This document shows, in pieces, positions 54,744 through 63,783 of a stretch of DNA of 64,000 bases; within the stretch, counting starts at the first letter, position 1, and each line of letters starts with the position of its first letter. Both the position numbers and the translations under genes were made by a program. The notes below the pieces were generated by a model. That model worked only from the letters and a program-made list of their open reading frames with translations. It did no database searches and was not told where the DNA came from. Source of the stretch: Moraxella ovis (GTDB taxonomy: Bacteria; Pseudomonadota; Gammaproteobacteria; Pseudomonadales; Moraxellaceae); NCBI RefSeq assembly GCF_900453105.1, contig NZ_UGPW01000001.1:1-64000 (forward strand), in the 5' to 3' direction.

Positions 54744-55940
54744 ATGTTTAATCATGTTGAACACTATGCGGGCGACCCGATTTTAGGGTTGATGGATAAA
54801 TTTGCGAACGACCCACGCACCGACATTAAGGTGAACCTGGGTGTTGGCGTGTACTACACCGAGGATGGCAAATTGCCTGTGCTTGAGTGTGTAAAAACGG
54901 CTGAAGCTCAGATCGCCAACCCACCACGCCCACGTGGTTACCTGCCGATGGATGGTCTGGCCGGCTACAAAAAAGCATGCCAAGATCTATTGTTCGGCAA
55001 AGACAGCCAAATCGTCAAAGATGAACGTGTCGCCACCATCGCAACTTTAGGCGGCTCTGGTGCACTAAAAGTGGGTGCAGACTTCATTCATGAATGGTTC
55101 CCAAGTGCCAAATGCTACGTGTCAAACCCAACATGGGCGAACCACATCGGTATCTTTGAAGGTGCTGGCATCGAAGTGGCAAAATACCCATATTATGATG
55201 CCCAGACGATCGGTGTAAAATTCGATGAAATGTGCGAATTCTTCAAAGGTCTAAACGAAAATGACGTGGTGCTACTGCACCCATGCTGCCACAACCCAAC
55301 CGGTGTGGATCTGACCAATGATCAATGGGATGTGGTGCTTGATATTGTCAAAGACAAAAAGCTCATCGCGTTCATGGACATCGCCTATCAAGGCTTTGGC
55401 GAAGATATGGAAGGCGACGCGTACGCCATCCGCCGCGCTGTGGACATGGGCTTGCCGATCTTTGTATCAAACTCATTCTCAAAAAACCTATCGCTATACG
55501 GTGAGCGCGTTGGTGGTCTGTCGGTGGTTGCACCATCAAAAGAAGAAGCCGACCGCGTACAAGGTCAATTAAAATTCACCGTGCGCCGTATCTACTCAAG
55601 CCCACCATCACATGGCAACAACGTCGTGGACATCGTGATGAACGATGAAGCGCTGTTCGAGCAGTGGGTTGGTGAGGTGTATGAGATGCGTGACCGCATC
55701 CGTGAAATGCGCCAAAAACTACAAGATGCCCTAACCGCCAAGCTGCCAGAGCGTGACTTTAGCTACTTCACTAAGCAGCGTGGCATGTTCAGCTTCACCG
55801 GTCTGACTGCTGAGCAAGTCGTGCGTCTGCGTGATGAATTCGCGGTGTACATGGTTGAAAATGGCCGCATGTGCATCGCTGGCCTGAACAACAAGAACGT
55901 TGAATATGTTGCCAATGCAATGGCAGAAGTTCTAAAATAA
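54744..55940 (+). CDS. Aspartate/aromatic amino acid aminotransferase
   Basis: A 398-residue class I PLP aminotransferase starting at 54744 (MFNHVEHYAGDPILGLMDKF) behind AAGGAAAA; a longer start at 54705 is unlikely. Motifs are KVNLGVGVYYTEDGKLPVLE, ATLGGSGALKVGADF, HPCCHNPTGVDLTNDQW, and NSFSKNLSLYGERVGGLSV with the PLP lysine. The pattern is that of AspC/TyrB, which cannot be separated here by eye. It would transfer amino groups between aspartate or aromatic amino acids and 2-oxoglutarate. A terminator follows. Confidence 0.92.
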   Translation: MFNHVEHYAGDPILGLMDKFANDPRTDIKVNLGVGVYYTEDGKLPVLECVKTAEAQIANPPRPRGYLPMDGLAGYKKACQDLLFGKDSQIVKDERVATIATLGGSGALKVGADFIHEWFPSAKCYVSNPTWANHIGIFEGAGIEVAKYPYYDAQTIGVKFDEMCEFFKGLNENDVVLLHPCCHNPTGVDLTNDQWDVVLDIVKDKKLIAFMDIAYQGFGEDMEGDAYAIRRAVDMGLPIFVSNSFSKNLSLYGERVGGLSVVAPSKEEADRVQGQLKFTVRRIYSSPPSHGNNVVDIVMNDEALFEQWVGEVYEMRDRIREMRQKLQDALTAKLPERDFSYFTKQRGMFSFTGLTAEQVVRLRDEFAVYMVENGRMCIAGLNNKNVEYVANAMAEVLK

Positions 55941-55957
55941 GTCTAAATTAGCACAAC

Positions 55958-55991
55958 AAAAAAGCCGCTTATGATTAAGCGGCTTTTTTAT
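55958..55991 (+). terminator. Terminator after the aminotransferase gene
   Basis: AAAAAAGCCGCTTA / TAAGCGGCTTTTTT perfect stem. Confidence 0.9.
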
Positions 55992-56047
55992 CGCTCATCG
56001 TTAATTTGCCATAGCGGCAATCAGCGATTAGCTTGTCATTAAATAAA

Positions 56048-56082
56048 GAAAACACCCACATCATATGGGCGTTTTCTTTGGG
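56048..56082 (-). terminator. Terminator after pepA
   Basis: GAAAAC.CCCACAT / ATGGG.GTTTTC stem just before the pepA stop on the minus strand; the T tail on the minus strand is short. Confidence 0.6.
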
Positions 56083-56086
56083 TGGT

Positions 56087-57589
56087 TTATTGATTTTCTT
56101 GAGATTTTAGGAATTGCACCAACATTGGCACAGGGCGACCTGTTGCGCCTTTACTTGCACCGCTAAGCGACGCAGTGCCTGCGATGTCAAGGTGCGCCCA
56201 TGCTTGACCTTCTTTGATGAAGTGCTGCAAGAAGCATGCTGCAGTGATAGAGCCGCCTTCGCGCCCGCCGATGTTCTGCAGGTCGGCGAAGTTTGATTTT
56301 AGTTGGCTTGCGTATTCATCATCAAGTGGCATCTGCCACAGTAGGTCGCCTGTATGTTCGCCAGCTGATTCTAGGGCGAATAGCGTATCTTCATCGTTAC
56401 TGTACACGGCTGAACGCACGCTACCTAGGGCGATGACGCACGCGCCTGTTAGGGTTGCTGCATCCACGATGGTACGCGGCTTGTAGTTATCCTGAACATA
56501 GCACAAAGCGTCGCACAGCACCAAGCGACCTTCGGCATCGGTATTTAGGATCTCGACGCTCGTGCCATCCATCGCGGTTACGATGTCGCCTGGGCGGGTG
56601 GCTTTGCCTGATGGCATGTTCTCTGCGCAGGCGAGCACTGTTACTAGATCAATCTCAAGGCCTGCTTCGCATACTGCCTTAGTAGTGCCCAACATGGCAG
56701 CAGCGCCTCCCATGTCGAATTTCATCTCGTCCATGCCAGCGCCAGGTTTTAGCGAGATGCCACCTGTATCGAAGGTGATGCCTTTACCGACCAGAGCGAT
56801 CGGGTTGTCCAGCTTGGCTTTTTTGCTGCCTTTTTTGTTCTTGCCGTAGTATTCGATGACCACCAATTGACCTTCTGCGTCGGAGCCTTGGGATACTGAC
56901 ATGAAGCAGCCCATGCCCAGCTTGGTCATTTCTTTTTCGCCTAGGATGGTTACTTTGACTTTATCGCCGTATTCTTTGGCAAGCTTTTTGGCTTCTTTGG
57001 CAAGCGCCACTGGATTTAGATTGTTTGGTGCCTCATTTGCCAAATCACGGGCGAAGCTTTGACCTGCGAATGTGGCTTTGGTCAGATCAAGTGCTGCCCG
57101 ATAGTCGTCTTGGCTGTCTTTGTTGTTGATGAAGCTTAGGACAGCCAATTTGTCGGCATCTGCTTTTTTGGCAAAATAACGATCGAAGCGATAACTGGCT
57201 GCCAATAAAGACAGCGCAAATTGTGAGAAGTGTTTTTGGCAAATCACATCGCCCCAAACGATGGCGGCTGATTTATGGTTTTTGATGGTTTTGTAGGTTG
57301 CCGTGCCAAGCTTTTGGATGTTTTTGGCAAGTTTGTCTAATTTGCCTGCGCCAATGATAGTGATGCCTACGCCATCATCTGATAAGGCGTAATCGCTCAC
57401 CACCTCACACAGCTCACCCTTGAACCCTGATTTTTTGATAAGGTTTTCTGCGCGGGCGGTGTGTTCGCTTTGGGTGTTGCCAAGAAGCTTGCCTTCATTG
57501 TCAGCGAAGAATACCAGCTGCGGTAGAGGATTGGATTTGGTGGCTTTTTTTAGGGTGAGTTCTGAATGAACCGATAATTGAATTGACAT
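56087..57589 (-). CDS. pepA: Leucyl aminopeptidase (cytosol aminopeptidase)
   Basis: PepA is a hexameric M17 zinc aminopeptidase; in some bacteria it also binds DNA as a transcription and recombination factor. The 500-residue protein has the metal and catalytic motifs LVGKGITFDTGGISLKPG, MKFDMGGAAAMLG and the family signature NTDAEGRLVLCDAL. The N-terminal domain (about 1-170) is the variable macro-like domain. It lies divergent from lptF, the same arrangement as in many gamma-proteobacteria. Confidence 0.95.
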   Translation of the reverse strand: MSIQLSVHSELTLKKATKSNPLPQLVFFADNEGKLLGNTQSEHTARAENLIKKSGFKGELCEVVSDYALSDDGVGITIIGAGKLDKLAKNIQKLGTATYKTIKNHKSAAIVWGDVICQKHFSQFALSLLAASYRFDRYFAKKADADKLAVLSFINNKDSQDDYRAALDLTKATFAGQSFARDLANEAPNNLNPVALAKEAKKLAKEYGDKVKVTILGEKEMTKLGMGCFMSVSQGSDAEGQLVVIEYYGKNKKGSKKAKLDNPIALVGKGITFDTGGISLKPGAGMDEMKFDMGGAAAMLGTTKAVCEAGLEIDLVTVLACAENMPSGKATRPGDIVTAMDGTSVEILNTDAEGRLVLCDALCYVQDNYKPRTIVDAATLTGACVIALGSVRSAVYSNDEDTLFALESAGEHTGDLLWQMPLDDEYASQLKSNFADLQNIGGREGGSITAACFLQHFIKEGQAWAHLDIAGTASLSGASKGATGRPVPMLVQFLKSQENQ

Positions 57590-57843
57590 GATCTTTCCTT
57601 GTGAGTTTTGTTGATGAATAAATAATGGTGTAAGCGGGCTTACGACAAGATTAGTTTAGCATATTTGCCATGCTTAATACATAGTGCGCAATGACAAAAA
57701 AGCGAGCCAAAACTACCAAAATCGCCTAAACATTTTGTTTAAAAATTTATTCAAAAAAGCTCAAAATCCTCGCATCATCGCTAATCTTCGCCATGCTTTT
57801 TTGATATAATGAGAGGTTAATTTTCCTGGTTTTGGATGACGTC
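57590..57843. promoter_or_regulatory. Divergent pepA / lptF promoter region
   Basis: A 254-bp gap. TGATATAAT (57802-57810), an extended -10, points to lptF, about 34 bp before its start. The pepA side has an AT-rich stretch with AAATTTATT text and no clear hexamer pair. Confidence 0.5.
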
Positions 57844-59070
57844 TTGATTTTACGCCGCTATATGATACGCGAGGTTGCTACGACCACAGCCCTGGTACTT
57901 GGGTTCTTGGTGGTGATGCTGCTTGGCGGGCGTTTGATTCGCTATTTTGGCGTGGCGGCAGAGGGTGGGCTGGATGTGGGCGTGCTATTTACGCTCATCG
58001 GCTATAACCTGCCTTATTTTTTGGAGCTGATTTTTCCGCTGTCGTTTTTTATTGGGTTGATGCTTGTTTTTGGTCGGCTGTATGCTGATCATGAGATGGC
58101 GGTACTAAACGCCAGCGGTATCAGTCGTGGGCGCGTGTCTCGGCTGCTCATACCGCTTGTGTTGGTGGCTTTTTTGGCTCAAGGATTCATCACGCTCGTC
58201 GCTAAACCATGGGGCGTGGCGAAGGCAGCGAACATCTGGCAGGAGCAATCAGTTCTCGAGATCTTTGACGTCATTACCCCAAGAAAATTCATCAGCAGTG
58301 GCGAATACCACCTCTATGTCGGTGAGATTGGCGAGAACCGCGAGTATCTACAGGATGTCATCGTCATCCAAATGGCGAAAAACCCTGACCCTAGAAATGC
58401 CGCCAGCATGAGCGATATCGCCCATCAAGATGACCAAGCGGACAATGCCCAAAAAGCACAAGAAATCGCCACCAGAATCCCCCAAGAACTCATCTCTGAA
58501 AAAGACACCATCATCTTTGCTAAGTCTGCGACCCAAGTGGACAGTGATGATGGGGTAATACGGCTCGATCTGCATCAGGGGCGGCGCTATGAAGTTGATG
58601 CCACCAGTAAGAAATACAGCCAGATTGGATTTGAGCGATATCGCATCAGTCTGGCAGCCAGCAGCAACGAAGACCTAAAACCCTTAAAGATCGAAGGTTG
58701 GCGGACTCAGGATTTGTTTGCAAACATGAATACGACCAATCAAACTCCAAGTTCCCAAGAGATTCATGCCGAGCTTGGTTATCGATTCAGCTTGCCATGG
58801 CTGATCTTGATTGCGGCGATTTTGGCAGCACCATTGGCCCAAGTGAAGCCGCGCCAAGGCAGATGGTTAAAGCTTATCCCTGCGTTATTTATCTTCGTGG
58901 CGAATGTGCTGATTTTGATTTCCCTGAAGGAAAGCATCGCTAAGGGCAGGGTTGGAGATTGGGCGTATCCTGTGGTTCTTGCGGTACTGTTTGCGGTGGC
59001 GATATACATCAATTATCATGAACGCATGATGGCAAAACGGCGTCTAAATCGTCAAGGAGGCGCGGCATGA
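57844..59070 (+). CDS. lptF: LPS export ABC transporter permease LptF
   Basis: LptF, with LptG and the ATPase LptB, extracts lipopolysaccharide or lipooligosaccharide from the inner membrane for transport by the Lpt bridge. The start is not ATG. TTG at 57844 gives MILRRYMIREV, matching the family; TTG at 57832 adds four residues. The 408-residue protein has three N-terminal membrane helices (to about residue 120), a periplasmic beta-jellyroll domain of about 170 residues, and three C-terminal helices. lptG overlaps its stop by four bases (ATGA). Confidence 0.92.
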   Translation: MILRRYMIREVATTTALVLGFLVVMLLGGRLIRYFGVAAEGGLDVGVLFTLIGYNLPYFLELIFPLSFFIGLMLVFGRLYADHEMAVLNASGISRGRVSRLLIPLVLVAFLAQGFITLVAKPWGVAKAANIWQEQSVLEIFDVITPRKFISSGEYHLYVGEIGENREYLQDVIVIQMAKNPDPRNAASMSDIAHQDDQADNAQKAQEIATRIPQELISEKDTIIFAKSATQVDSDDGVIRLDLHQGRRYEVDATSKKYSQIGFERYRISLAASSNEDLKPLKIEGWRTQDLFANMNTTNQTPSSQEIHAELGYRFSLPWLILIAAILAAPLAQVKPRQGRWLKLIPALFIFVANVLILISLKESIAKGRVGDWAYPVVLAVLFAVAIYINYHERMMAKRRLNRQGGAA

Positions 59071-60158
59071 AGTCACATATTTTAGCCAAATATGTCATCC
59101 GAGCGGCATTCTTGGCGATGCTTGGTGCGGTGCTTGGGTTATGGTTGTTGCAGCTGATTTTTGCTTATTTAAATGAGCTTGAGGATCTAAACGACACTTA
59201 TACGGTGATGGATGCGCTCAAATTCATCCTGTATCGTTCGCCGTATTTCTTGGTGCAGTTCATTCCAACCGGCGCGCTGCTTGGTGCGGTGGTAGGCTTG
59301 GGATTATTGGCGGGCAACAGCGAGCTGGTGAGTATGCAAGCGTCGGGCGTGAGCAAATACCGCATCATCAGCTGGGCGATGATCCCCGCCAGCTTGTTCG
59401 TGGTGTTGTCGCTTGCGGTGAATCAATACGTACTACCCATCACCAACCAAAAAGCTGAAGCCATTAATACGCGCACCCCTGAGACCAAGCTCGTGTCCGT
59501 GAATGGCTACTGGTCGGTGAATGAGCATGATGGTGGGCAAGACATCGTCCATATCAGCTATGCCGACAGCGATGGAGTGCTTGGCGAGACCAAGCGTTAT
59601 ACGCTAGATCAAAGCAGCAACCTAACAGGGGCGATGCGCGCATCGTCAGGCGTGTATGATGCCAAGAGCAGTGATGATCGCTATTCGTGGCAGCTGTCAG
59701 ACATCGATGTGGTAAATATTAATGCATCAGGCGTAAGCCGTACCCATGAGAATGCCAAGATTCTGACACTACCCATTGCGCCTACCGATGTGCATCTATT
59801 GACCCGTGAGCCTGAGGACATGTCGCTGACTGACCTGTATGCCCATGGCCAGCTCATGAATCATCAAGGTTCATCATCAGCACGTCATGAGTTAAAATTC
59901 TGGCAAAAGCTGCTATCACCTTTTGCGGTGCTGTCCTTGGTATTGGTGGCATCGTCATTCGTATTTGGATCGCTGCGCTCCCAAGGTCTGGGGCTTCGCA
60001 TTGTGTTGGCGTTATTGACAGGGCTTTTGTTTAGTTATCTGACTGATCTGACCGGCTTTATTGCCTTGGCTGCTAATTGGTCGCCATTTGTCATGGCGCT
60101 GTTACCCATCATCATCAGTGCGCTGGCAGGCGTCTATCTACTACAAAAACGGCAATAA
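59067..60158 (+). CDS. lptG: LPS export ABC transporter permease LptG
   Basis: LptG is the partner permease of LptF. The 363-residue product starts MKSHILAKYVIRAAFLAMLGAVLGLWLLQLIFAYLNELEDL. It has three N-terminal helices, a periplasmic domain (about 125-270), and three C-terminal helices after FWQKLLSPFAVLSLVLVASSFVFG. It overlaps lptF (ATGA) behind a GGAGGCGC ribosome site, so the two permeases are made together. A bidirectional terminator separates it from the convergent ompR. Confidence 0.94.
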   Translation: MKSHILAKYVIRAAFLAMLGAVLGLWLLQLIFAYLNELEDLNDTYTVMDALKFILYRSPYFLVQFIPTGALLGAVVGLGLLAGNSELVSMQASGVSKYRIISWAMIPASLFVVLSLAVNQYVLPITNQKAEAINTRTPETKLVSVNGYWSVNEHDGGQDIVHISYADSDGVLGETKRYTLDQSSNLTGAMRASSGVYDAKSSDDRYSWQLSDIDVVNINASGVSRTHENAKILTLPIAPTDVHLLTREPEDMSLTDLYAHGQLMNHQGSSSARHELKFWQKLLSPFAVLSLVLVASSFVFGSLRSQGLGLRIVLALLTGLLFSYLTDLTGFIALAANWSPFVMALLPIIISALAGVYLLQKRQ

Positions 60159-60168
60159 TAGAATAAAT

Positions 60169-60197
60169 AAAAAGCAGGTAATAACCTGCTTTTTTAT
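60169..60197. terminator. Bidirectional terminator between lptG and ompR
   Basis: AAAAGCAGGT / ACCTGCTTTTTT stem with a short loop between convergent genes. Confidence 0.87.
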
Positions 60198-60211
60198 GTG
60201 AAGCCGATTAA

Positions 60212-60946
60212 TTAGCTCTCCGCACCGTCTGGAACGAACACATAGCCCACGCCCCATACGGTTTGGATGTAGCGTGCTTGAGATGGGTTATCTTCAATCA
60301 GGCGGCGCAGGCGAGAGACCTGCACATCAATCGAGCGCTCCATCGCACCCCATTCACGACCGCGGGCCAGATTCATGAGCTTGTCGCGAGTTAGCGGCTC
60401 TCTTGGGTGCTGTACTAATGCTTTTAATACGCTAAATTCGCCAGTGGTTAGCGTGACGACATTACCGTCGCGTTTCAAGGTGCGCGTTGATAGATCAAGT
60501 GTCCAAGGCCCAAATTCAACCACTTCCATCTGCTGTGATGGGGCGCCTGGAAGCTCACGGTTTTGGCGGCGTAGGACTGCTTTAATACGAGCCAACAGCT
60601 CTTTTGGGTTAAATGGCTTAGGCAGATAGTCATCCGCTCCTGCTTCTAGGCCTGCGATGCGGTCAGCATCAGAACCTTTGGCGGTCAGCATGATGATAGG
60701 AATGTCAGAATTTTCGGTGCGTAGGCGCTTGCAGATGCTGATGCCATCTTCGTCAGGCAGCATCAAATCAAGCACGATCAAAGAGAAGATCTCGCGCGCA
60801 ATCAGCTTATCCATCTGCTTGCCATCATGCGCCACTCGCACGACGAAGCCATCATCTTCTAGGAATCTTTGTAATAAGGTGCGCAGACGTACGTCATCGT
60901 CCACAACCAAAATGCGATGGGCAATATTTTCGTTAGTTTCTGTCAT
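60212..60946 (-). CDS. ompR: OmpR-like two-component response regulator
   Basis: The 244-residue protein has a receiver domain with the acidic pocket VVDDD (16-18), phospho-acceptor Asp60 in IVLDLMLPDEDG and Lys in PKPFNPKEL. A C-terminal winged-helix DNA-binding domain follows, with RGREWGAMERSIDVQVSRLRRLIE and the final VWGVGYVFVPDG, all typical of OmpR. In relatives OmpR responds to the kinase EnvZ and controls porins and envelope genes. No histidine kinase gene is adjacent: downstream on its strand is the convergent lptG, and upstream is the divergent tex. Confidence 0.92.
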   Translation of the reverse strand: MTETNENIAHRILVVDDDVRLRTLLQRFLEDDGFVVRVAHDGKQMDKLIAREIFSLIVLDLMLPDEDGISICKRLRTENSDIPIIMLTAKGSDADRIAGLEAGADDYLPKPFNPKELLARIKAVLRRQNRELPGAPSQQMEVVEFGPWTLDLSTRTLKRDGNVVTLTTGEFSVLKALVQHPREPLTRDKLMNLARGREWGAMERSIDVQVSRLRRLIEDNPSQARYIQTVWGVGYVFVPDGAES

Positions 60947-60958
60947 GGTTTATCCTTA

Positions 60959-61221
60959 GGTGATTACCACTGATTATTATTGTTAGTGTACAACATTGCA
61001 CAAAAAAATGTAACAAATTTTTGGCAACTTTGCAAAATTTTTCAACCTCTCACCCTTATCATACCATGCCCGCGCCATGAATAAAGCAAAATTTGCAAAC
61101 GATAACAAATTTTAACTCAATTTCGCCGCTGGGATGAATTTTGCGGTTTTTATGGCTTGGCGACTATGATAAAATGATGACTATTTTAAGTTCCCATTTT
61201 GGATTTTTAAAGAACAAGCCT
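60959..61221. promoter_or_regulatory. Divergent ompR / tex intergenic region
   Basis: About 270 bp. TGATAAAAT near 61167-61175 is an extended -10 for tex. The ompR side is AT-rich with no clear hexamer pair. No gene is seen. Confidence 0.45.
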
Positions 61222-63597
61222 ATGACAGACATCGTCCAAACCCCGATCGATCATGCCGCCATCTATGACAAACTTGCCAAAGAGCACGGTGTAAAGCCAA
61301 GTCAAGTGGCGGCATTTGCTGAGTTATTTGATGAGGGTGCGAGCGTGCCATTCATCGCTCGTTACCGTAAGGAGCAGACAGGCGGTCTGGATGATGCCTT
61401 GCTGCGCGCATTGGAAAAAGGCCTGGTGCTACAGCGTGATTTGGCAGCCAGACGCATTAAGGTTATTGAGCTTTTGACCGCTCAGAATGCACTGACTGAT
61501 GAGCTCGTTACTCGCATTGAGGCAGCGAATACTAAGCTTGAATTAGAAGAGATCTATCAGCCTTATCGTCCGCGTCGTCGTTCGGTGGCTGCCCGCGCCA
61601 GACTGGCAGGACTTGAACCTATTGCACAAGACATCCTGGTGGGTGCAACACCTAGCGAGGCTTTGGAAGGATTTAGCTGCCCTGAGACTCTGACTGATGA
61701 GACCGGCGAGACCTTTGAAGCTGACTTTAAAGACTTTGATAAGCAGTTGGCAGGCGTACAGGCGATTATCTTAGATACTTGGGCGCAGTCTTTGGATCTG
61801 CTTGATGAAGTGCGACTTGGTTTTAATAAGACGGCCAGCATTCGCTCGGAGCTTGTCGGTGAAGAAAAGCGAGAGGCAGGCGAGAAATTTAAAGATTATT
61901 TTGAGCACAGCGAACCATTTGCCAAGCTGTCGAACCATCGTCTGCTTGCCATGCTGCGCGGTCGTCAGCAGAATGTGCTGGTGCTACACGTTGATGGCGA
62001 AGATGAGCCATTTGTCCAAAAAATCAAAAGCCACTTCGGTGTTGATCAGTCAGCGGTCAACGGCGCATTTTTGGCAGATACGGCCGATAAGCTTTGGCAT
62101 GCCAAGTGGCGCAGCCAAATCGAGCACCGCCTATTAACCGAGCGCCGTGTGGCCGCAGAGACCGATGCGATTGGTGTGTTCGCCGAGAATCTAAAGCATC
62201 TACTGATGACAGCGCCAGCAGGGCGTAAGGTGATTTTGGGCGTGGATCCAGGCATCCGTCACGGTGTGAAGATGGCGGTGATCGATGCCACAGGCGATGT
62301 GCTCGCCACCGACACAGCTTATCCATTCGAACCTTATAATAAAGTCGATGAAGCGCGCAAGATGATCGCAGGTCTGATCAGATCGCATGGCGTGGAGCTG
62401 GTCGCCATTGGCAACGGCACTGCAAGCCGCGAGAGCGAAAGTCTGATAAAATCCATCATCGATGATGAGAAACTGTCCGTCAAAGCGTTGGTTATCTCTG
62501 AGGCAGGTGCGTCTGTATATTCGGCAAGCCAGATTGCCAGCAATGAACTGCCTGACCTTGATGTGTCCGTTCGCGGCGCCGTATCGATCGCTCGCCGTCT
62601 TCAAGATCCGCTGTCTGAGTTGGTAAAAGTTGAGCCAAAGGCGATCGGTGTTGGGCAATATCAGCATGACGTCAACCAAACCGAACTAGAATCTAGCCTT
62701 GATAAGGTAACCGAAGACTGCGTGAACGCTGTGGGCGTGGATGTGAACACAGCAAGTCCTGCCATTTTGGCGCACATCGCAGGTCTAAATAAAAATGTTG
62801 CACAGCAGATTGTTGATTATCGTCGTACCAATGGCGCCTTCAAAAACCGTGAAGAGCTAAAAGCCGTACCGCGTCTGGGTGTGAAGACCTTTGAACAGGC
62901 GGCAGGTTTCTTGCGCATCAAGGATGGCACGGAGCCATTGGATGCTACCGGCGTCCACCCAGAGAGTTATGGACTGGTGTATGAGATTTTACGTAAAGCG
63001 GATAAATCATTAACAGACGTACTAGGTAATGAGGCGGTCGCTAAATCGCTCAATGACAGCGCTGATAATTTTAGCCAACTTGCAACCGTCGTCGCTGAGC
63101 TTGCCAAGCCTGCACACGATCCACGCGGAGAATTTAAGACGGCGAAGTTCCGCGATGATGTCAATTCTATCAAGGATCTGACGGTGGGCATGGTGCTAGA
63201 AGGCGTGGTGACGAACGTGACTGCCTTTGGCTGCTTTGTCGATGTTGGCGTACATCAAGACGGCCTAGTTCATATCTCAGAGCTGTCCGATGGCTTCGTG
63301 GACAATCCTGCGGCTGTCGTTAAGCCTCAGGACATCGTCTCGGTGCGAGTAATCTCAGTTGATGAGGCTCGTGGCCGTATAGGTTTTAGTATGAAATCAG
63401 AAGTTGCCAAGGCGGACAAAAAAGCCGATAAGCCAAAAGAAAAAGAAGATCGTAAGCCTCGCACATCAGACAAAAAAGCGGATAAGACCAAAGATCGGCG
63501 CAGCGAGCGTCGCCGTTCTGATAAATCAGACAAACCAAAAGCTCAAGACAATAAAGTCGGCAGCTTAGGCGCATTATTAAAGCAAGCAGGTCTATAA
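61222..63597 (+). CDS. tex: Tex family RNA-binding transcription accessory protein
   Basis: Tex is a conserved nucleic-acid-binding protein related to Spt6, linked to transcription and stress tolerance. The ATG at 61222 (MTDIVQTPIDHAAIYDKL) was chosen over 61141. The 791-residue protein has the N-terminal helical part with SVPFIARYRKEQTGGLDD, a YqgF/RuvC-like domain (VILGVDPGIRHGVKMAVID), helix-hairpin-helix repeats (VDVNTASPAILAHIAGL) and a C-terminal S1 RNA-binding domain (GMVLEGVVTNVTAFGCFVDVGVHQDGLVHISELS). The last 60 or so residues are a Lys/Asp/Arg-rich disordered tail. Confidence 0.95.
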   Translation: MTDIVQTPIDHAAIYDKLAKEHGVKPSQVAAFAELFDEGASVPFIARYRKEQTGGLDDALLRALEKGLVLQRDLAARRIKVIELLTAQNALTDELVTRIEAANTKLELEEIYQPYRPRRRSVAARARLAGLEPIAQDILVGATPSEALEGFSCPETLTDETGETFEADFKDFDKQLAGVQAIILDTWAQSLDLLDEVRLGFNKTASIRSELVGEEKREAGEKFKDYFEHSEPFAKLSNHRLLAMLRGRQQNVLVLHVDGEDEPFVQKIKSHFGVDQSAVNGAFLADTADKLWHAKWRSQIEHRLLTERRVAAETDAIGVFAENLKHLLMTAPAGRKVILGVDPGIRHGVKMAVIDATGDVLATDTAYPFEPYNKVDEARKMIAGLIRSHGVELVAIGNGTASRESESLIKSIIDDEKLSVKALVISEAGASVYSASQIASNELPDLDVSVRGAVSIARRLQDPLSELVKVEPKAIGVGQYQHDVNQTELESSLDKVTEDCVNAVGVDVNTASPAILAHIAGLNKNVAQQIVDYRRTNGAFKNREELKAVPRLGVKTFEQAAGFLRIKDGTEPLDATGVHPESYGLVYEILRKADKSLTDVLGNEAVAKSLNDSADNFSQLATVVAELAKPAHDPRGEFKTAKFRDDVNSIKDLTVGMVLEGVVTNVTAFGCFVDVGVHQDGLVHISELSDGFVDNPAAVVKPQDIVSVRVISVDEARGRIGFSMKSEVAKADKKADKPKEKEDRKPRTSDKKADKTKDRRSERRRSDKSDKPKAQDNKVGSLGALLKQAGL

Positions 63598-63616
63598 CTG
63601 ATAAGATAAAACCACA

Positions 63617-63651
63617 ATAAGCCATCAGACGATTCCGGTGGCTTATTTTAT
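63617..63651 (+). terminator. Terminator after tex
   Basis: AATAAGCCA / TGGCTTATT stem followed by TT. Confidence 0.7.
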
Positions 63652-63738
63652 AGGTCTTTAAAATTGATACTGGTGCCATCTGCAAGCGGGCTTAACCAGA
63701 GTAGATATTTGGTGTTGCCGACTTGAATTGACAAATCA

Positions 63739-63772
63739 AAAAAAATCCCCCCGAATTTCGGAGGATTTTTAG
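63739..63772 (-). terminator. Terminator after gltA
   Basis: AAAAATCC.CCGAA / TTCGG.GGATTTTT stem, 12 bp beyond the gltA stop on the minus strand. Confidence 0.8.
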
Positions 63773-63783
63773 TAGATGGAAGA

